Shown here one piece after another: positions 10,679-22,567 of a DNA stretch of 64,000 nt. The position numbers and the translations under genes were made by a program. Origin of the DNA: Petunia secreta (taxonomy: Eukaryota > Streptophyta > Magnoliopsida > Solanales > Solanaceae); contig JARKIP010000005.1 of the NCBI GenBank assembly GCA_029990175.1, positions 51,883,001-51,947,000 on the forward strand, written 5' to 3'. How positions within the stretch are numbered: the stretch's first letter is position 1; each line of letters opens with the position of its first letter. The notes beneath the pieces were generated by a model. It was not told the origin of the DNA and did not search any database. It was given only the letters and a program-made list of their open reading frames with translations.

Positions 10679-13382
10679 TGACTCGAAATCCGGCTAGGCC
10701 GTGCGGGTACCCTACATCCTCCCCTAGACCAGTTGGGCGAACCCTTACCAATTAAATTAGGAAAATAAATATAATAATTCATAATTAAGGACAAGACTTA
10801 ACACAAAAATACAGACATACTAATACCTCTAAGCTCTACAAAAAAAAATTACAGTTGACTACCCAACATACTAAGTTTAGGGCTATCCAGACTCGACATC
10901 TAAGAGTAGGAAAGAAGACAGATACCTCCTGAAGGGAGCAAAATGCAACTGAAATAATAAATACAAAACTGGTGGCCATCCTGAATAAAAGCTGGCTCAC
11001 CCTGATAGCTGAAGTCTTCTTCGCTCATTCACAACGTGGCGAACTCAATCCTGGAGCGAACCTGCCGAAACGAAATAAATAGACAAGAAACAAACAAAAA
11101 ACAAGGGTGAGTCAAAAGGACTCAATAAGTGGGGCAGACTAGCCATCTCAAAAAATAGGATAGCTAGCCAGGGAGAAGGAACAGATAAACCAAATTCCTC
11201 TAATTTAAATTATAAAAAGGCAGCGCCAGATAATAACCGGAAACACGTATGAAACCATAAACTCAACCAGGAATACGAGCCAGAAACATATCAACAAATA
11301 AGCAATGCACATATAAGCAGAACAGTAGTTATGTACCATAAGTCTACACAATGATATGAAATGAAATGAAATATGATGTAAAGGGTCACATGTGCCAAAT
11401 GAATGGACCGGAATCCTCCTACTCCAGGGCAGAATTCTCCTACCCTCAATTTGATGCAATGGAGCGGAATCCTCCTGCTCCTAGGGCGTAATCCTCCTAC
11501 CCTCAATATGATGCAGTGGAGCGGAATTCTCCTACTCCTGGGGCGGAATCCTCCTATACTTCAATATGTGCAACGGAGCGGAATCCTCCTGCTCCTAGGG
11601 CAGAATCCTCCTACCCTCAATATGATAGAATGGAGCGAAATCCTCCTGCTCCTAAGGTGGAATCCTCCTACCCTCAATATGATCCAATAGAGCGGAATAC
11701 TCCTGCTCCTTGGGAGGAATCCTCCTACCCCTCAATATGTGCAATGGACCGGAATCCTCCTGCTCCTGGGGCGGAATCCTCCTACCCTCAATATGATAGA
11801 ATGGAGCGGCATCCTCCTGCTCTTGGGGCGGAATCCTCCTACCCCTTAATATGTGCAATGGAGCGGAATCCTCCTACTCCTAGGGCGGAATCCTCCTACC
11901 CTCAATATGATACAATGGAGCGGAATCCTCTTGCTCCTGGGGCGGAATACTCCCGCATCCAATATGATATGCAATGTAATGCATATGAATGACATATAAT
12001 GCATATGAATGCGATATGATGCAATAATAACCCTTTACCGGCGCGGAACTCTCATCGACAAGGCGGGAACTAGATGCCACTCACAGCCAGAGTACAATGC
12101 TCAGATTCTCAATGCAATACCAACAACAGGACATAACATATAATATACAATATAAGTCCAAAGCTAAGGCGTAATGAGTACGCATGTCGGCAGCTACACG
12201 CGTAAGGAACACGTGGTAGATAATCCATGAGGCCAGGTGCCTCCATAGAAATGGATATAAACACTTACCTCGTTCCAAAGTTAACACTGTTACCCAACAA
12301 CCACTTTATCCTTTTGGATTCATTGTCAAACGATCCCACTGTGTTCAATAAGCAGAAAAATATATCACATTAGGCTAAAGTCTTCATTCCTCACATCTTA
12401 GGGCAATGCGGTTAGGAACCTGATACCCTATTCGCATACGCAATACGTAGGCCAGGCCTATGTATAGGGTTTAAGGTCACATAATCAAACCCTAAATAAA
12501 TTACATTTATATGTTCCCCATAATTCACTGAGTATGAATATATAATCAATTCCATTATCGGGGTCCAATTGACCCTTTAAATTATTAATTGAACTTATTA
12601 AAACGATGTCTAATATCCCAATTTATACCGTTAAAATATATTCAAACACATAAAATAAACTAAAATAATGCATTAAAATCATTACCTGAATGTTTCGGGG
12701 GTGAAAATTCTATCTTTTACCGACTCTTTTCTCATTTTCTGGCATTTTTCGCCAGTGCTTTCGCGGTTCCCTTCTCGATTCCTTGTTTCCCGGTTTCTAT
12801 TGCTTACTGTTGCCAAGGAATTTTTAATCCCAAGGCCTACCACCTCCAATTTGTCTTTGTCTTTCTTTTTTTTTTTATTCTACTTTTATTTTTTCTTTTC
12901 TTAATCAAAAATTAAAACGGTACTCTATAATACTCGAAATAATTCCAACTTTTGCATACCATTTATAAAAAAAATATGTAACACACTTGATAAGGCGAAT
13001 CTCAAATCGGACTCCCGAAACTCAATATGCAAATTAAATAGAAAAAGGTCAAATTATTTAACTTTCGGCATTTTTGCGGAAACTAGCCGAACAGCCTCGA
13101 AATTCGTTTTCGAAAGTTCACAAAAGTCACAAATAATCATACGAACATAAAGGCTCTCTCGGATTTCGAATCGGAGTTCATTCGCCAAAATCGAGCTCGA
13201 AAATCTCTTTTTAATATTTATCGACAATAAAAACTGAAATCTTCTTCCGATACGTACCAAACGAGGTCTGATTTAACTCTAATTTTTTCAGACAGGTCCT
13301 AGTAGACCTTACGAATATTTTAGAATTATCAGCACGCCAATCGGAGTCCTAACTTCCGAAACGACTGACCGAGGTCGTTTCA
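10679..13382 (-). repeat. 3' LTR of minus-strand element
   Basis: Aligns along its length with 17407-19998. Plus-strand start TGACTCGAAATCC corresponds to TGACACGACCCAAAATCC of the other copy with a small gap; end GAGGTCGTTTCA is identical. It is about 110 bp longer, explained mainly by about two more copies of an internal 55-bp tandem repeat. Open frames within it are repeat-derived. Confidence 0.85.
11404..11960. repeat. 55-bp minisatellite inside LTR
   Basis: About ten copies of a unit containing ATGGAGCGGAATCCTCCTGC, then CTAGGGCGGAATCC and a CTCAATATGAT tail. Open in several frames on both strands, for example (M)ERNPPAPRAESSYPQYD repeats; these are by-products of the stop-free unit rather than a gene. 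Confidence 0.9.
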
Positions 13383-13394
13383 TTCTCCTCCACT
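13383..13394 (-). other. Polypurine tract of minus-strand element
   Basis: On the minus strand AGTGGAGGAGAA directly precedes the LTR start TGAAACGACC. Site of plus-strand DNA priming. Confidence 0.7.
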
Positions 13395-14299
13395 TATACT
13401 CTCGTTCGTCCACGAATGAGTCTAAGTCTAAAGAAAAATTCGCACAGATAACAAGAGAACTTACACGACCTTCATGAGCTACTCCACGGATATTATTTCC
13501 TGATCACAGGATCAAAATTATAACACGCATATCGAACTTTTGGAATAAAATATACCTGGATAATATGATAACACCATTGCACAACTTATTCTGACTAAAT
13601 TGATCCTTCCTCGATCATGAGAAGAGAGTTCTACATTTTCGAAATAAAGATACACAAAACTTTGAATGGGTTAACATGATTCAGCTGATAATCACCTTTT
13701 CGATATAGAACAGGTCGATGGAACTAAGAATTAGCTCACGCTTGATGCAATAGGGGAGCTTTTGAAGTACCTTGTCATTACACGCTATAGAAGATTTGAT
13801 GCAAGCTATATTATTTTTACGAACGCACTATGCAACATCTCAGTTGATGTTAGTGTTGTTCCGCAAGCTCCTTGTGGGAATGTAGTTACTCATATCCTAA
13901 TGTATGTCAAAGGGATGGAGAACAGGGTCTATCATATAAGGATAAGGATCATGCAAATACTACTGGATAGTATGATGCAGACCAGGAATGATCTTCTGAC
14001 TGAACATCTACTTCAGGGTATTGTCATTGAATTGGAAATATTATGAATTGAAAAAGTAAAAATAAAAGAGACATGTAGTTGGACCTTGAGCTGAGGCAGA
14101 ATACCAGCAACAAAGTTGATTACATGCGCACTTATAACGCTAAAGTAACTTCTCAAAGAGTTGAGGTGTGAAGGAGATATACCAATGATGGATGGACGAC
14201 AAGCTGCACTAGACCTTTAACTCTAAATTTTCATGAAGTAAAACAACGTCAGTATGAGGATCCAGTTCTAGTTGAATACAGATAGATAGCCAGAAGAAA
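13395..14299. other. Element interior without recognised coding
   Basis: Interior sequence next to the polypurine tract. The 94-codon open frame at 13762-14046 has no motif I recognise; it lies just upstream of the plus-strand integrase scrap and may be a mangled RT/RNase H part of the same foreign fragment. Confidence 0.4.
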
Positions 14300-14319
14300 A
14301 TCGGGATCACCATACATGG

Positions 14320-14700
14320 TTACTACTGACAGTGTTCTCATGTATAAAGATAGACTTTGTGTTCCTGATGTTGCAGATTTACGTGGATAGATTTATGATA
14401 GAGGCACATTATTCCAAATACGCTATTCATCCAGGTTCGACTAAGATGTACCACGATCTTAAGCAAATTTATTGGTGGGACGGAATGATGTGTGACATAA
14501 CAGAATTTGTGGCTCAGTGTTCAAATTGCCAGCAAGTTAAAGTCGTGTCATCTTTCCAGACTTTATGCTTTCAGCGGATAGATACGTATATATGTTCAGG
14601 TTTCAAGCTTATCTCTATCATTAATAGATTATTAGTGGGTTTAGAAATGATCGACACTCATTGTAGGTTTCTGTCGTGGCCCTAGGTTGGGTCATGACAA
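14320..14700 (+). pseudogene. Integrase zinc-domain scrap, opposite orientation
   Basis: Plus-strand reading contains YKDRLCVPDVADLR, then EAHYSKYAIHPGSTKMYHDL, QIYWWDGM and CSNCQQVK: the H-H-C-C zinc-binding domain that opens gypsy integrase, with one frame change near 14385. It runs against the host element and ends near TTGGGTCATGACA (about 14687-14699) followed by a PBS-like TGGTATCAACGCC, as though an LTR end had been fused behind integrase. Likely a captured or rearranged piece of another gypsy copy. Confidence 0.75.
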
Positions 14701-15770
14701 AAGTGGTATCAACGCCTTAGAGATTTAGTATTATCATTCAGTATTTGGAGGAAGACTCCTCCACTTAAAGCACAAACTCATACAACTATTTGAATAGGAA
14801 TAACCATCCCCGCACAGTCTGCTGGACTAAAGAAGATTTAGCTAAAGGTTGAACGTAGGCAGACCTAAGCTACCAACTACCCTTTTGAGTTGCCAAACAG
14901 CTGCATATCTCGAGTCACAACTCCATACATTTTCTATAAGCACCACCGCCTGATGGATCAACTCAAAAGTCAAATGACGCCTCTCATTACCCTTAGTGGC
15001 CTTAAAAAACAACAATGTGCTTATCCGGCTACCTTGGCATGCACTCTGGCTCAACATAAGGAATATCACAATAGGTTACTAAGCGACTAAGCTCGCCAGT
15101 GCCGAACAAAGAAGAGATGGCAACGGACTGAGGATAGAAATAATTAGGACTTTAGGAAGCTCTTCTTCTTATTTATTTGGCTACCAGAGCTAGACTACTT
15201 ATGAGTCAGGCTAACCGAAGAATCGCAATTGAAGAAATAGACATTAAATAGAACAAAATCTCTGTCAATTTAACCTTCCTATAAAAAGAAAACTCCGTCT
15301 ATTTACCAAAAAAATCCTTTTATAATCGAGACAAACTCATAGAATAACATGACTCTACTAGCATCCCAAACCAAGAGGAGACACGTAGATTGAATATTAC
15401 TTACTAACCACTTTACACTGGAAGAAACAACGACACTTTCTGATGGTGATGAATAAGAATCCCACTATCCTACCAACATTGAATTCCAAAGAGAGATGTA
15501 GACTGACTTGACATAACAACAGAAGGTAGCACACCAAGATGCCAAGCAAACAATTCCGACAGTCACTCAAGAATCTCTCACCTTTAAACCAGAAAAACAA
15601 GTAGGGTCTCACAAATTCCCTGAATAGATCAAATCAGAAGCTCACCCCTCTACCGCGACTGATTCTTAATAGAAACAATATCCAAGGAAGCCATGGAAAC
15701 ATGGTAAGATAAACGAAGTTCAGACCGATCGGAAGAATCAAATCTTACTCACATATAATGGAAGAAGAAT
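14701..15770. other. Element interior, nothing recognised
   Basis: Only short open frames without motifs on either strand. May contain highly decayed retroelement sequence between the plus-strand integrase scrap and the minus-strand gag. Confidence 0.3.
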
Positions 15771-15779
15771 TACATGGGT

Positions 15780-17220
15780 GTACTACATCAGATTTTCCTA
15801 CCAGATTGGCTGTTCCTAGAACTGCCTCTACAGCTGAGCTACTACCTTGATAATCACCTTCTGAAGAACCACTGCCACCACGCTCTCGGCCCCTATTGGA
15901 TAGTGGCATTTTGCTAGCTGATTAAGATCTAAAGGAAATCCCGTGCGATTGTGCAGGTGCCTGATGACACGAGAAAGGATGACTGCCTACTTGTCGGAGT
16001 AAGGGTAAACTCCTCAAAGGATAGCCAGACTCACGACAATGATACCACCTTTTCGCTGAAAAATGGAAGCTGGAAAGATTGTTGATAGCCGTAAAGAAAA
16101 GACTGAATCTGATCTTGACGAGCTACTGGCGCACTTTAAGAATCACGTGACACAAGCTGAGATAACCTGTAAGGTGACCTCTCAAAATAATCAGAACTCT
16201 CACCTCCAAATGAGGTACCATGGTTACCCACTAGGGCCATGAGATCTCTTGCTCTCCCGCTCTAACTCTTCCCTCTCTAACTTATGGTATGCCTAATACC
16301 TTTGAGCAATATCAACAACGACATCAAATGAAGTCCCAACCTCAATTTTTCGAGCCATCTGGGATCTTAAAAAAAAAGGAGAAAGGTCATCAATAAATCT
16401 TTGAATCTCTCAAAAGGTTCATGGACTTGTTCTAGTGCATATCCAGCCATCTTAAAGAATTCAATCTCATATTCTAAAACCAACATGCTGACCGACAGGC
16501 TACCCTGTATAATCCACTCAAACTGGCGGCACTCTTCATCTCGCTCGCTACTCGAAAGGAACTTTTCCACAAATCTAGAAGAAAAATCGAACCAAGTTAG
16601 TTAATAAGAGAGCGGTCCACCAATTCAAGGCTGGACCCTTGAAACTGGAAAGCAGAATAATCAACACCATCCTGCTCGATATAATCAAGAGCCTGAATGA
16701 TACGTTGACATCATTTTTAAAAAAAAAAAAATTACACAGGGATTATCTGATGCATGGCTTAAGAATATCGGAAGGTTCCGTTAAGTAAAGTAATGCAGTA
16801 TTTTCAGATACTTCGGACCGAGCCATTACTCGGGCTAGCTAACCAGCCAGAATAACTAGAGGCACAACACATGCTGCCTTTGGAACATACTTTACTGCGG
16901 CAATATTAAGAACTGGAATAGGAGCTTCCTGAGACCGAACGTCTGCATCTGCGGCAACCTGAAAAGCTACCTAGCGAATAATAGGTCCTTGCAGTATCTG
17001 CGTCACCCAAATTCTCGTAAAAGCATTGCAGAGAGCCAAGGGAACCACAAGGCCCTGCTCCCTTGCCCATCGCGAGCTCGTACAGCCGGGGCCTGCGTAA
17101 CTGGATCGTCAGCATGATCCACAAATCTCGGGGCTTGAATAGCATTATCCCCAGGCTAGCTGCTTCGTCTTGAACTCTTACCGTTTGCTGATTTGTCGCA
17201 CGAGTGTGGACAATTACCAT
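15780..17220 (-). pseudogene. Degenerate gag of minus-strand element
   Basis: The ATG at 17220, 170 bp inside the PBS, opens MVIVHTRATNQQTVRVQDEA, a typical chromovirus-type gag N-terminus. At 16570-16367 the capsid signature RDEECRQFEWIIQGSLSVS, then LEYEIEFFKMAGYA and ERFKDLL, is seen. At about 15910-15780 a Gly/Ser-rich GRERGGSGSSEGDYQGSSS tail precedes where the knuckle would be. Frames are broken between these blocks. This is the only own coding sequence left in the element. Confidence 0.7.
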
Positions 17221-17390
17221 GAATCAATCAACGAACATACTTTTGCATCCTAGACCGACGCACGATCAGAAAAGAAGGAAGTTAAACATCCTAAATGCAA
17301 TCATAGCCTCTCGTAGATAAGTACGGACGTCTACGTACCCATCAGAGAGACTCTACTAGATACTGTCTTAGTCTGGATAGACTATAAACT

Positions 17391-17404
17391 GGGCTCTGAT
17401 ACCA
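17391..17404 (-). other. Primer-binding site (initiator Met tRNA)
   Basis: On the minus strand TGGTATCAGAGCCC, two bases inside the LTR end GTGTCA. This is the complement of the 3' end of plant initiator methionine tRNA and fixes the element's orientation. Confidence 0.9.
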
Positions 17405-17406
17405 AC

Positions 17407-19998
17407 TGACACGACCCAAAATCCCGCTAGGCCTTGCGGGCACCCGATATCCTCCCTTAGACCCGTTGGGCGAACCCTTACCAATTAAATTAGGAAAATA
17501 AATATAATAATTCATAAATAAGGACAAGACTTAAAACAAAAACACAGACAGACTGATACCTCTAAGTTGTACAAAAAAAATTACAGCTGACTACCCAACA
17601 TACTAGGTTTAGGGCTATCCAGACTCGACATCTAAGAGTAGGAAAGAAGACAGATACCTCCTGAAGGGAGCAAAATGCAACTGAAATAATAAATACAAAA
17701 CTGGTGGCCATCCTGAATAAAAGCTGGCCACCCTGACAGCTGAAGTCTTTTTCGCTCATTCACAACGTGGCGAACTCAATCCTGGAGCGAACCTGCCGAA
17801 ACGAAATAAATAGACAAGAAACAAACAACAAACAAGGGTGAGTCAAAAGGACTCAATAAGTGGGGCAGACTAGCCACCTCAAAGAATAGGATAGCTAGCC
17901 AGGGAGAAGCAACAGATATACCAAATTCCTCTTATTTAAATTATAAAAAGGCAGCACCAAATAATAACCGGAAATACGTATGAAACCATAAACTCATCCA
18001 GGAATACGAGCCAGAAACATATCAACAAATAAGTAATGCACATATAAGCAGAACAGTAGTTATGTACCACAAGTCTACACAATGGTATGAAATGAAATGA
18101 AATGAAATATGATACAAAGGGTCACATGTGCCAAATGAATGGAGCGGAATCCTCCTACTCCAGGGCGGCATCCTCCTGCTCCTAGGGCGGAATCCTCCTA
18201 CCCTTCAATATGTGCAATGGAGTGGAATCCTCCTACCCTCAATATGATAGAATGGAGCGGAATCCTCCTGCTCCTAGGGTGGAATCCTACCCTCAATATG
18301 ATGCAATGGAGCGGAATCCTCCTGCTCCTGGGCAGAATCCTCCTACCCCTCAATATGTGCAATGGACCGGAATCCTCCTGCTCCTAGGGCGGAATCCTCC
18401 TACCCCCAATATGATAGAATGGAGCGGCATCCTCCTGCTCTTGGGGCGGAATCCTCCTACCCCTTAATATGTGCAATGGAGCGGAATCCTCCTACTCCTA
18501 GGGCGGAATCCTCCTACCCTCAATATGATACAATGGAGCGGAATCCTCTTGCTCCTGGGGCGGAATACTCCCGCATCCAATATGATATGCAATGTAATGC
18601 ATATGAATGACATATGATGCATATGAATGCGATATGATGCAATAATAACCCTTCACCGGCGCGTGACTCTCATCGACAGGGGGGAAGTAGATGCCACTCA
18701 CAGCCAGAGTACAATGCTCAGATTCTCAATGCAATACCAACAACAGGACATAACATATAATATACAATATAAATTCAAATCTAAGGCGTAATGAGTACGC
18801 CTGTCGGCAGCTACACGCGTAAGGAACACGTGGTTGATAATCTACGAGGCCAGGTGGCTTCAAAGAAATGGATATAAACACTTACCTCGTTCCAAAGTTA
18901 ACATTTTTACCCAACAACCGCTTTATCCTTTTGGATTCATTGTCAAATGATCCCACTGTGTTCAATAAGCAGAAAATATATCACATAAGGCTAAAGTCTT
19001 CATTCCTCACATCTTAGGGCAATGCGGTTAGGAACCTGATACCCTATTCGCATACGCAATACGTAGGCCAGCCCTATGTACAGGGTTTACGGTCACATAA
19101 CCAAATCCTAAATAAATTACATTTATATGTTCCCCATAATTCACTGAGTACAAATATATAATCAATTCCATTATCGGGATCCAGTTGACCCTTTAAATTA
19201 TTAATTGAACTTATTAAAACGATGTCTAATATCCCAATTTTTACCGTTAAAATATATTCAAACACATGTAATAAACTAAAATAATGCATTAAGATCATTA
19301 CCTGAATGTTTCGGGGTGAAAATTCTATCTTTTTCCGGCTCTTTTCTAATTTTCTGGCATTTTTCGCCAGTGCTTTCGCGGTTCCTTTCTCGATTCCTTG
19401 TTTCCCGGTTTCTATTGCTTACTGTTGCCAAGGAATTTTTAATCCCAAGGCCTACCACCTCCAATTTGTCTTTGTCTTTCTTTTTTTTTTTTTAATTTTA
19501 CTTTTATATTTTCTTTTCTTAATCGAAAATTAAAACGGTACTCTATAATACTCGAAATAATTCCAACTTTTGCATACCATTTATACAAAATATATGTAAC
19601 ACACTTGATAAGGCGAATCTCAAATCGGACTCCCGAAATTCAATATGCAAATTAAATAGAAAAATGTCAAATTATTTAACTTTCGGCATTTTCGCGGAAA
19701 CTAGCCGAACAACCTCGAAATTCATTTTCGAAAGTTCACAAAAGTCACAAATAATCATACGAACATAAAGGCGCTCTCGGATTTCGAATCGGAGTTCATT
19801 CGCCAAAACCGAGCTCGAAAATCTCTTTTTAATATTTATCGACAATAAAAACTGAAATCTTCTTCCGATACGTACCAAATGAGGTCTGATTTAACTCAAA
19901 TTTTACAGACAGGTCCTAGTGTACCTTGCAATATTTTAAAATTATCAACACACCAATCGGAGTGCTAACTTCCGAAACGACTTACCGAGGTCGTTTCA
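17407..19998 (-). repeat. 5' LTR of minus-strand element
   Basis: 2,592 bp, TG...CA ends on the plus strand (TGACACGACCC ... GTCGTTTCA). Near-identical to 10679-13382 apart from substitutions, small gaps and a shorter internal 55-bp array. U3 promoter should lie at its right-hand part (minus strand); no convincing TATA was assigned. Confidence 0.88.
18139..18580. repeat. 55-bp minisatellite inside 5' LTR
   Basis: Same unit as at 11404-11960 with about eight copies, one shortened and one with an altered spacer. The copy-number difference between the two LTRs shows the array changed after insertion. Confidence 0.9.
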
Positions 19999-20003
19999 TT
20001 GCC

Positions 20004-20062
20004 ACTTATTTTGGGACAAACAAAAAAGAAATGGTACCACATAAATTCGGACGGAGGGAGTA
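20004..20062. mobile_element. Stowaway-like MITE end (partial)
   Basis: The reverse complement begins TACTCCCTCCGTCCGAATTT and continues into GTGGTACCATTTC, the classic Tc1/mariner Stowaway terminal inverted repeat with a TA target. Only this terminus is present; it abuts the LTR retrotransposon, whose insertion may have split or truncated it. Confidence 0.65.
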
Positions 20063-20270
20063 CTAGTTTTGAAAAAATGGCTAAATATCGTCTAGCGGAT
20101 GTTAAAATGGCTACTGCTCAAATTTCTCCAGTTAGTACACATAATGAAACCAAAAAATTTCACCTAGTGCCCTCAATAAGACATGGTCTTACCTAATTTC
20201 CCCCACTTACAAATATTTTAAGTAAATACCCTCCACATCATACACCCCCTTATGAAAGGACTATTTTATC

Positions 20271-20431
20271 CCCCAACTTGTGTTAATTCACGCTGAAGCT
20301 TTCCTTCCCTCTTTCCCCATTCCTGGCCTCCTTCTTTCTTCTTTGTGTGGCCCCCAACTTGTTTGATTCACGCTGAAATATTTCCTTCTCTCTTTCCCCA
20401 TTCCTGGCCTCCTTCTTTCTTCTTTGTGTGC
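20271..20431. repeat. 81-bp tandem duplication
   Basis: Two copies starting CCCCAACTTGT and running through CACGCTGAA, CTCTTTCCCCATTCCTGGCC and TTCTTCTTTGTGTG. Confidence 0.85.
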
Positions 20432-20519
20432 TAGAAATTTGGGATTTTTTTTCTTGTGTTTGCTTGATTCCAGTGATTTGAAGGTTTTTATTGCCTATGG
20501 CTATTAGATATTCATGTTT

Positions 20520-21130
20520 TACATGGAGCTTAAAATCTTGACCATGGCCAAGAGTTGCATAGACTTTCTCTGCAAGTTGCTTACTGCAGTAGAGTTTAAA
20601 GTCTTGGCTATTGCCAATACTTACAGAGATGTTCTGTGTAAGTTGTCGCTTCCACCAGAACTTAGAGTCTTGGCTATTGCCAACAGTTGCAGAGACTTTG
20701 TCTCCAACTTGTTCACTGCACTAGAGGTAGAAGTCTTGGCAATTGCCAATACTCTTAGAGTTTTTTAGTGTAAGGTCCCCCTTGCCAGAACTTAAAGTCT
20801 TGGCTATTGCCAAGAGTTGCAGAGACTTTGTCTCCAACTTGTTCACTGCAGTAGAGGTAGAAGTCTGGTCAATTGACAATACTCTTAGAGATTTTTAGTG
20901 TAAGGTCCCTCTTGCCAGAACTTAAAGTCTTGGCTATTGCCAAGAGTTGCAGAGACTTTTCTCTGCAAGTTTTGCATTGCAATATAGGTAAAAGTCTTGA
21001 AAATTGCCAATACTTGCAGATACTATTTGTACAAGTTGCTCCCATTGCAGTAGAGTTTAAAGTCTTGGCTATTGCTAATACTTTAGAGATTTTTCAGTCT
21101 TTGCAGCTTAACTTAAACTCTTGGCAATAG
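20520..21130 (+). repeat. 66-bp tandem array encoding a 22-aa repeat
   Basis: About nine units of 63-66 bp built around AAAGTCTTGGCTATTGCCAA, then a GTTGCAGAGACTTTG-like and a CTGCAGTAGAGT-like part. In the plus frame each unit reads as V-L-A-I-A-N-x-x-R-D followed by a Leu-rich part; frames at 20514-20768 and 20873-21130 are open. No known repeat protein matches, so I call it a repeat rather than a gene. A higher-order pair about 120 bp apart is also visible. Confidence 0.75.
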
Positions 21131-21719
21131 TTGCAGAGAACTTTACCCTTGCAACTTGAAGAAATCTTATGTTGAATTTTCTCTTGAACAAAGAAATCTG
21201 TAAAAAGAATGAGGTTTTATGGTTTTCTTGATAGCGTGAATGGAGAAAAGGAAGGGGATGGACTGGGGCGCGTCTTTTTGCTGATTTGTAGGGTATTTTG
21301 GTCCGAAAAAAGTTTCATTAAACTAATGAGGATATTTTTGCAAACCATCTCTTAGCGAGAGCAAAAAGGCAAACCATTGCTTCCCGTGTCATATTTTTGC
21401 AAATGAACCTAATGAAACACCCCCAAATTTTCTCTCTCTACTCTTGTAAAATCCAATATTCTTTGGATTTTTCACGATTTTATAGCAAATCTAAAATACA
21501 TGATAACATGGAAGAATATAGGTAATATCATGTTATACAATATTAAAATGAGCTTTTTTATACTAAATATCTTCGAAATCCAAAGTATTTACTTATTCTG
21601 CAATTAAAAATTACACTACTCATGAAATTAAAAATATTTATCCAATCTATCCATTTATTACTATATAGTTTTGTTATACATCATATTCCTAAATTTTCCT
21701 GTGTTATTGTTATTCTAGC

Positions 21720-22515
21720 GGCCTTCCTTTTTTTTTTTTCCTGTCATGAAAGATGAAGTGTAAGTTCAGAGAAATCTACAAGATTGTTAAAACGAGAAAT
21801 TTGAACTTAAAAAGGGTCAAGAATGAAATAAATAAATAGCTGAAAATATCTAAAATAAAAAATTAAACACCTTTCAATTATGTGGTTTTACATGCATAAA
21901 TCATCAATGAGAATTCAACTTTATCTGAATTTTTCTGCATCAATTTGTCTGTGTCTTTATCTTCTAACCAGAAGTTATTTTCCAATCCACTTCTTGTTCT
22001 AAACATGAAAACAGCATAACCTGAAGAAGCTTGATTAAAGAACCAATCACGAACATCCCACACTATATCTACTAACAAACCATCCAAGAAAATACTCTGA
22101 TTTCCTCTGAAATTCCATTGTAGCCTCTTTTCTTTAATCTCCATCTTTTTATCAATAGAAACTGAAAGAACTGGATAATGATGAATATTTTTCCCTTCAT
22201 TTTCACCACTACAATGTATCAAAATATCATGTGTTTTATCACTATCAAAAAAATTTGCCTTTGTTGAATAAAGGGTGTTACCATAAAAATGTTCTCGTCT
22301 TCAAATTAATCTGAATTTGGCCATAGTGCTCCCACTCTTGAATTTTTTCATTGTAGCTTCTTCAGCCATATCTCCAAGAATTAAACAAAGTTCTGAATCA
22401 ATTGTAACAATAACATAGTACTTGTTAATTGGTTCAGGACCTGACATGTTGTACGTAGCTTCACACAAATCCCAGAAAATTTCAACATTCGAGTGATCAA
22501 ATTCCAATACGCTGC
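21720..22515 (-). pseudogene. DUF868 pseudogene, truncated tandem copy
   Basis: Very similar to the C-terminal two-thirds of the intact gene at 23542-24393 (residues about 90-283), with similar 3' flank. Coding lies at about 22514-21878. Lesions: an in-frame TGA at about 22299-22297 where the intact copy has TCA (serine in the RLIS motif), and loss of the N-terminal third, since similarity stops at 22515. A splice-acceptor-like TTATTGTAG precedes the break on the minus strand, so a diverged upstream exon cannot be excluded, but none was seen. An extra segment (DTDKLMQKNS) is present near the C-terminus. Confidence 0.8.
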
Positions 22516-22567
22516 GTTCAGCCTTTTGAGTTACCTACAATAACATGTAGACTATTCATAGCAAATC

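Larger units (their letters stand above)
10679..19998 (-). mobile_element. Minus-strand gypsy LTR retrotransposon, non-autonomous
   Basis: Two long LTRs with very similar sequence (10679-13382 and 17407-19998), an iMet-type PBS inside the right LTR, a polypurine tract inside the left LTR, and degenerate gag reading from the PBS side establish a minus-strand element. Interior is only 4 kb, lacks protease, RT and RNase H, and contains an integrase scrap in the opposite orientation. Flanks read CTGCCA on the left (10673-10678) and TTGCCA on the right (19999-20004), a near-matching candidate target duplication. High LTR similarity suggests a relatively young insertion. Confidence 0.85.

Noticed and set aside
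11403..11992. Open frames with repeated ERNPPAPRAESSYPQYD
   Set aside because: Open in several frames on both strands because the 55-bp unit lacks stops; lies within LTRs.
17407..19998. Possibility that the two 2.6-kb repeats are a segmental duplication
   Set aside because: PBS and polypurine tract sit at the correct inner borders, showing they are LTRs.
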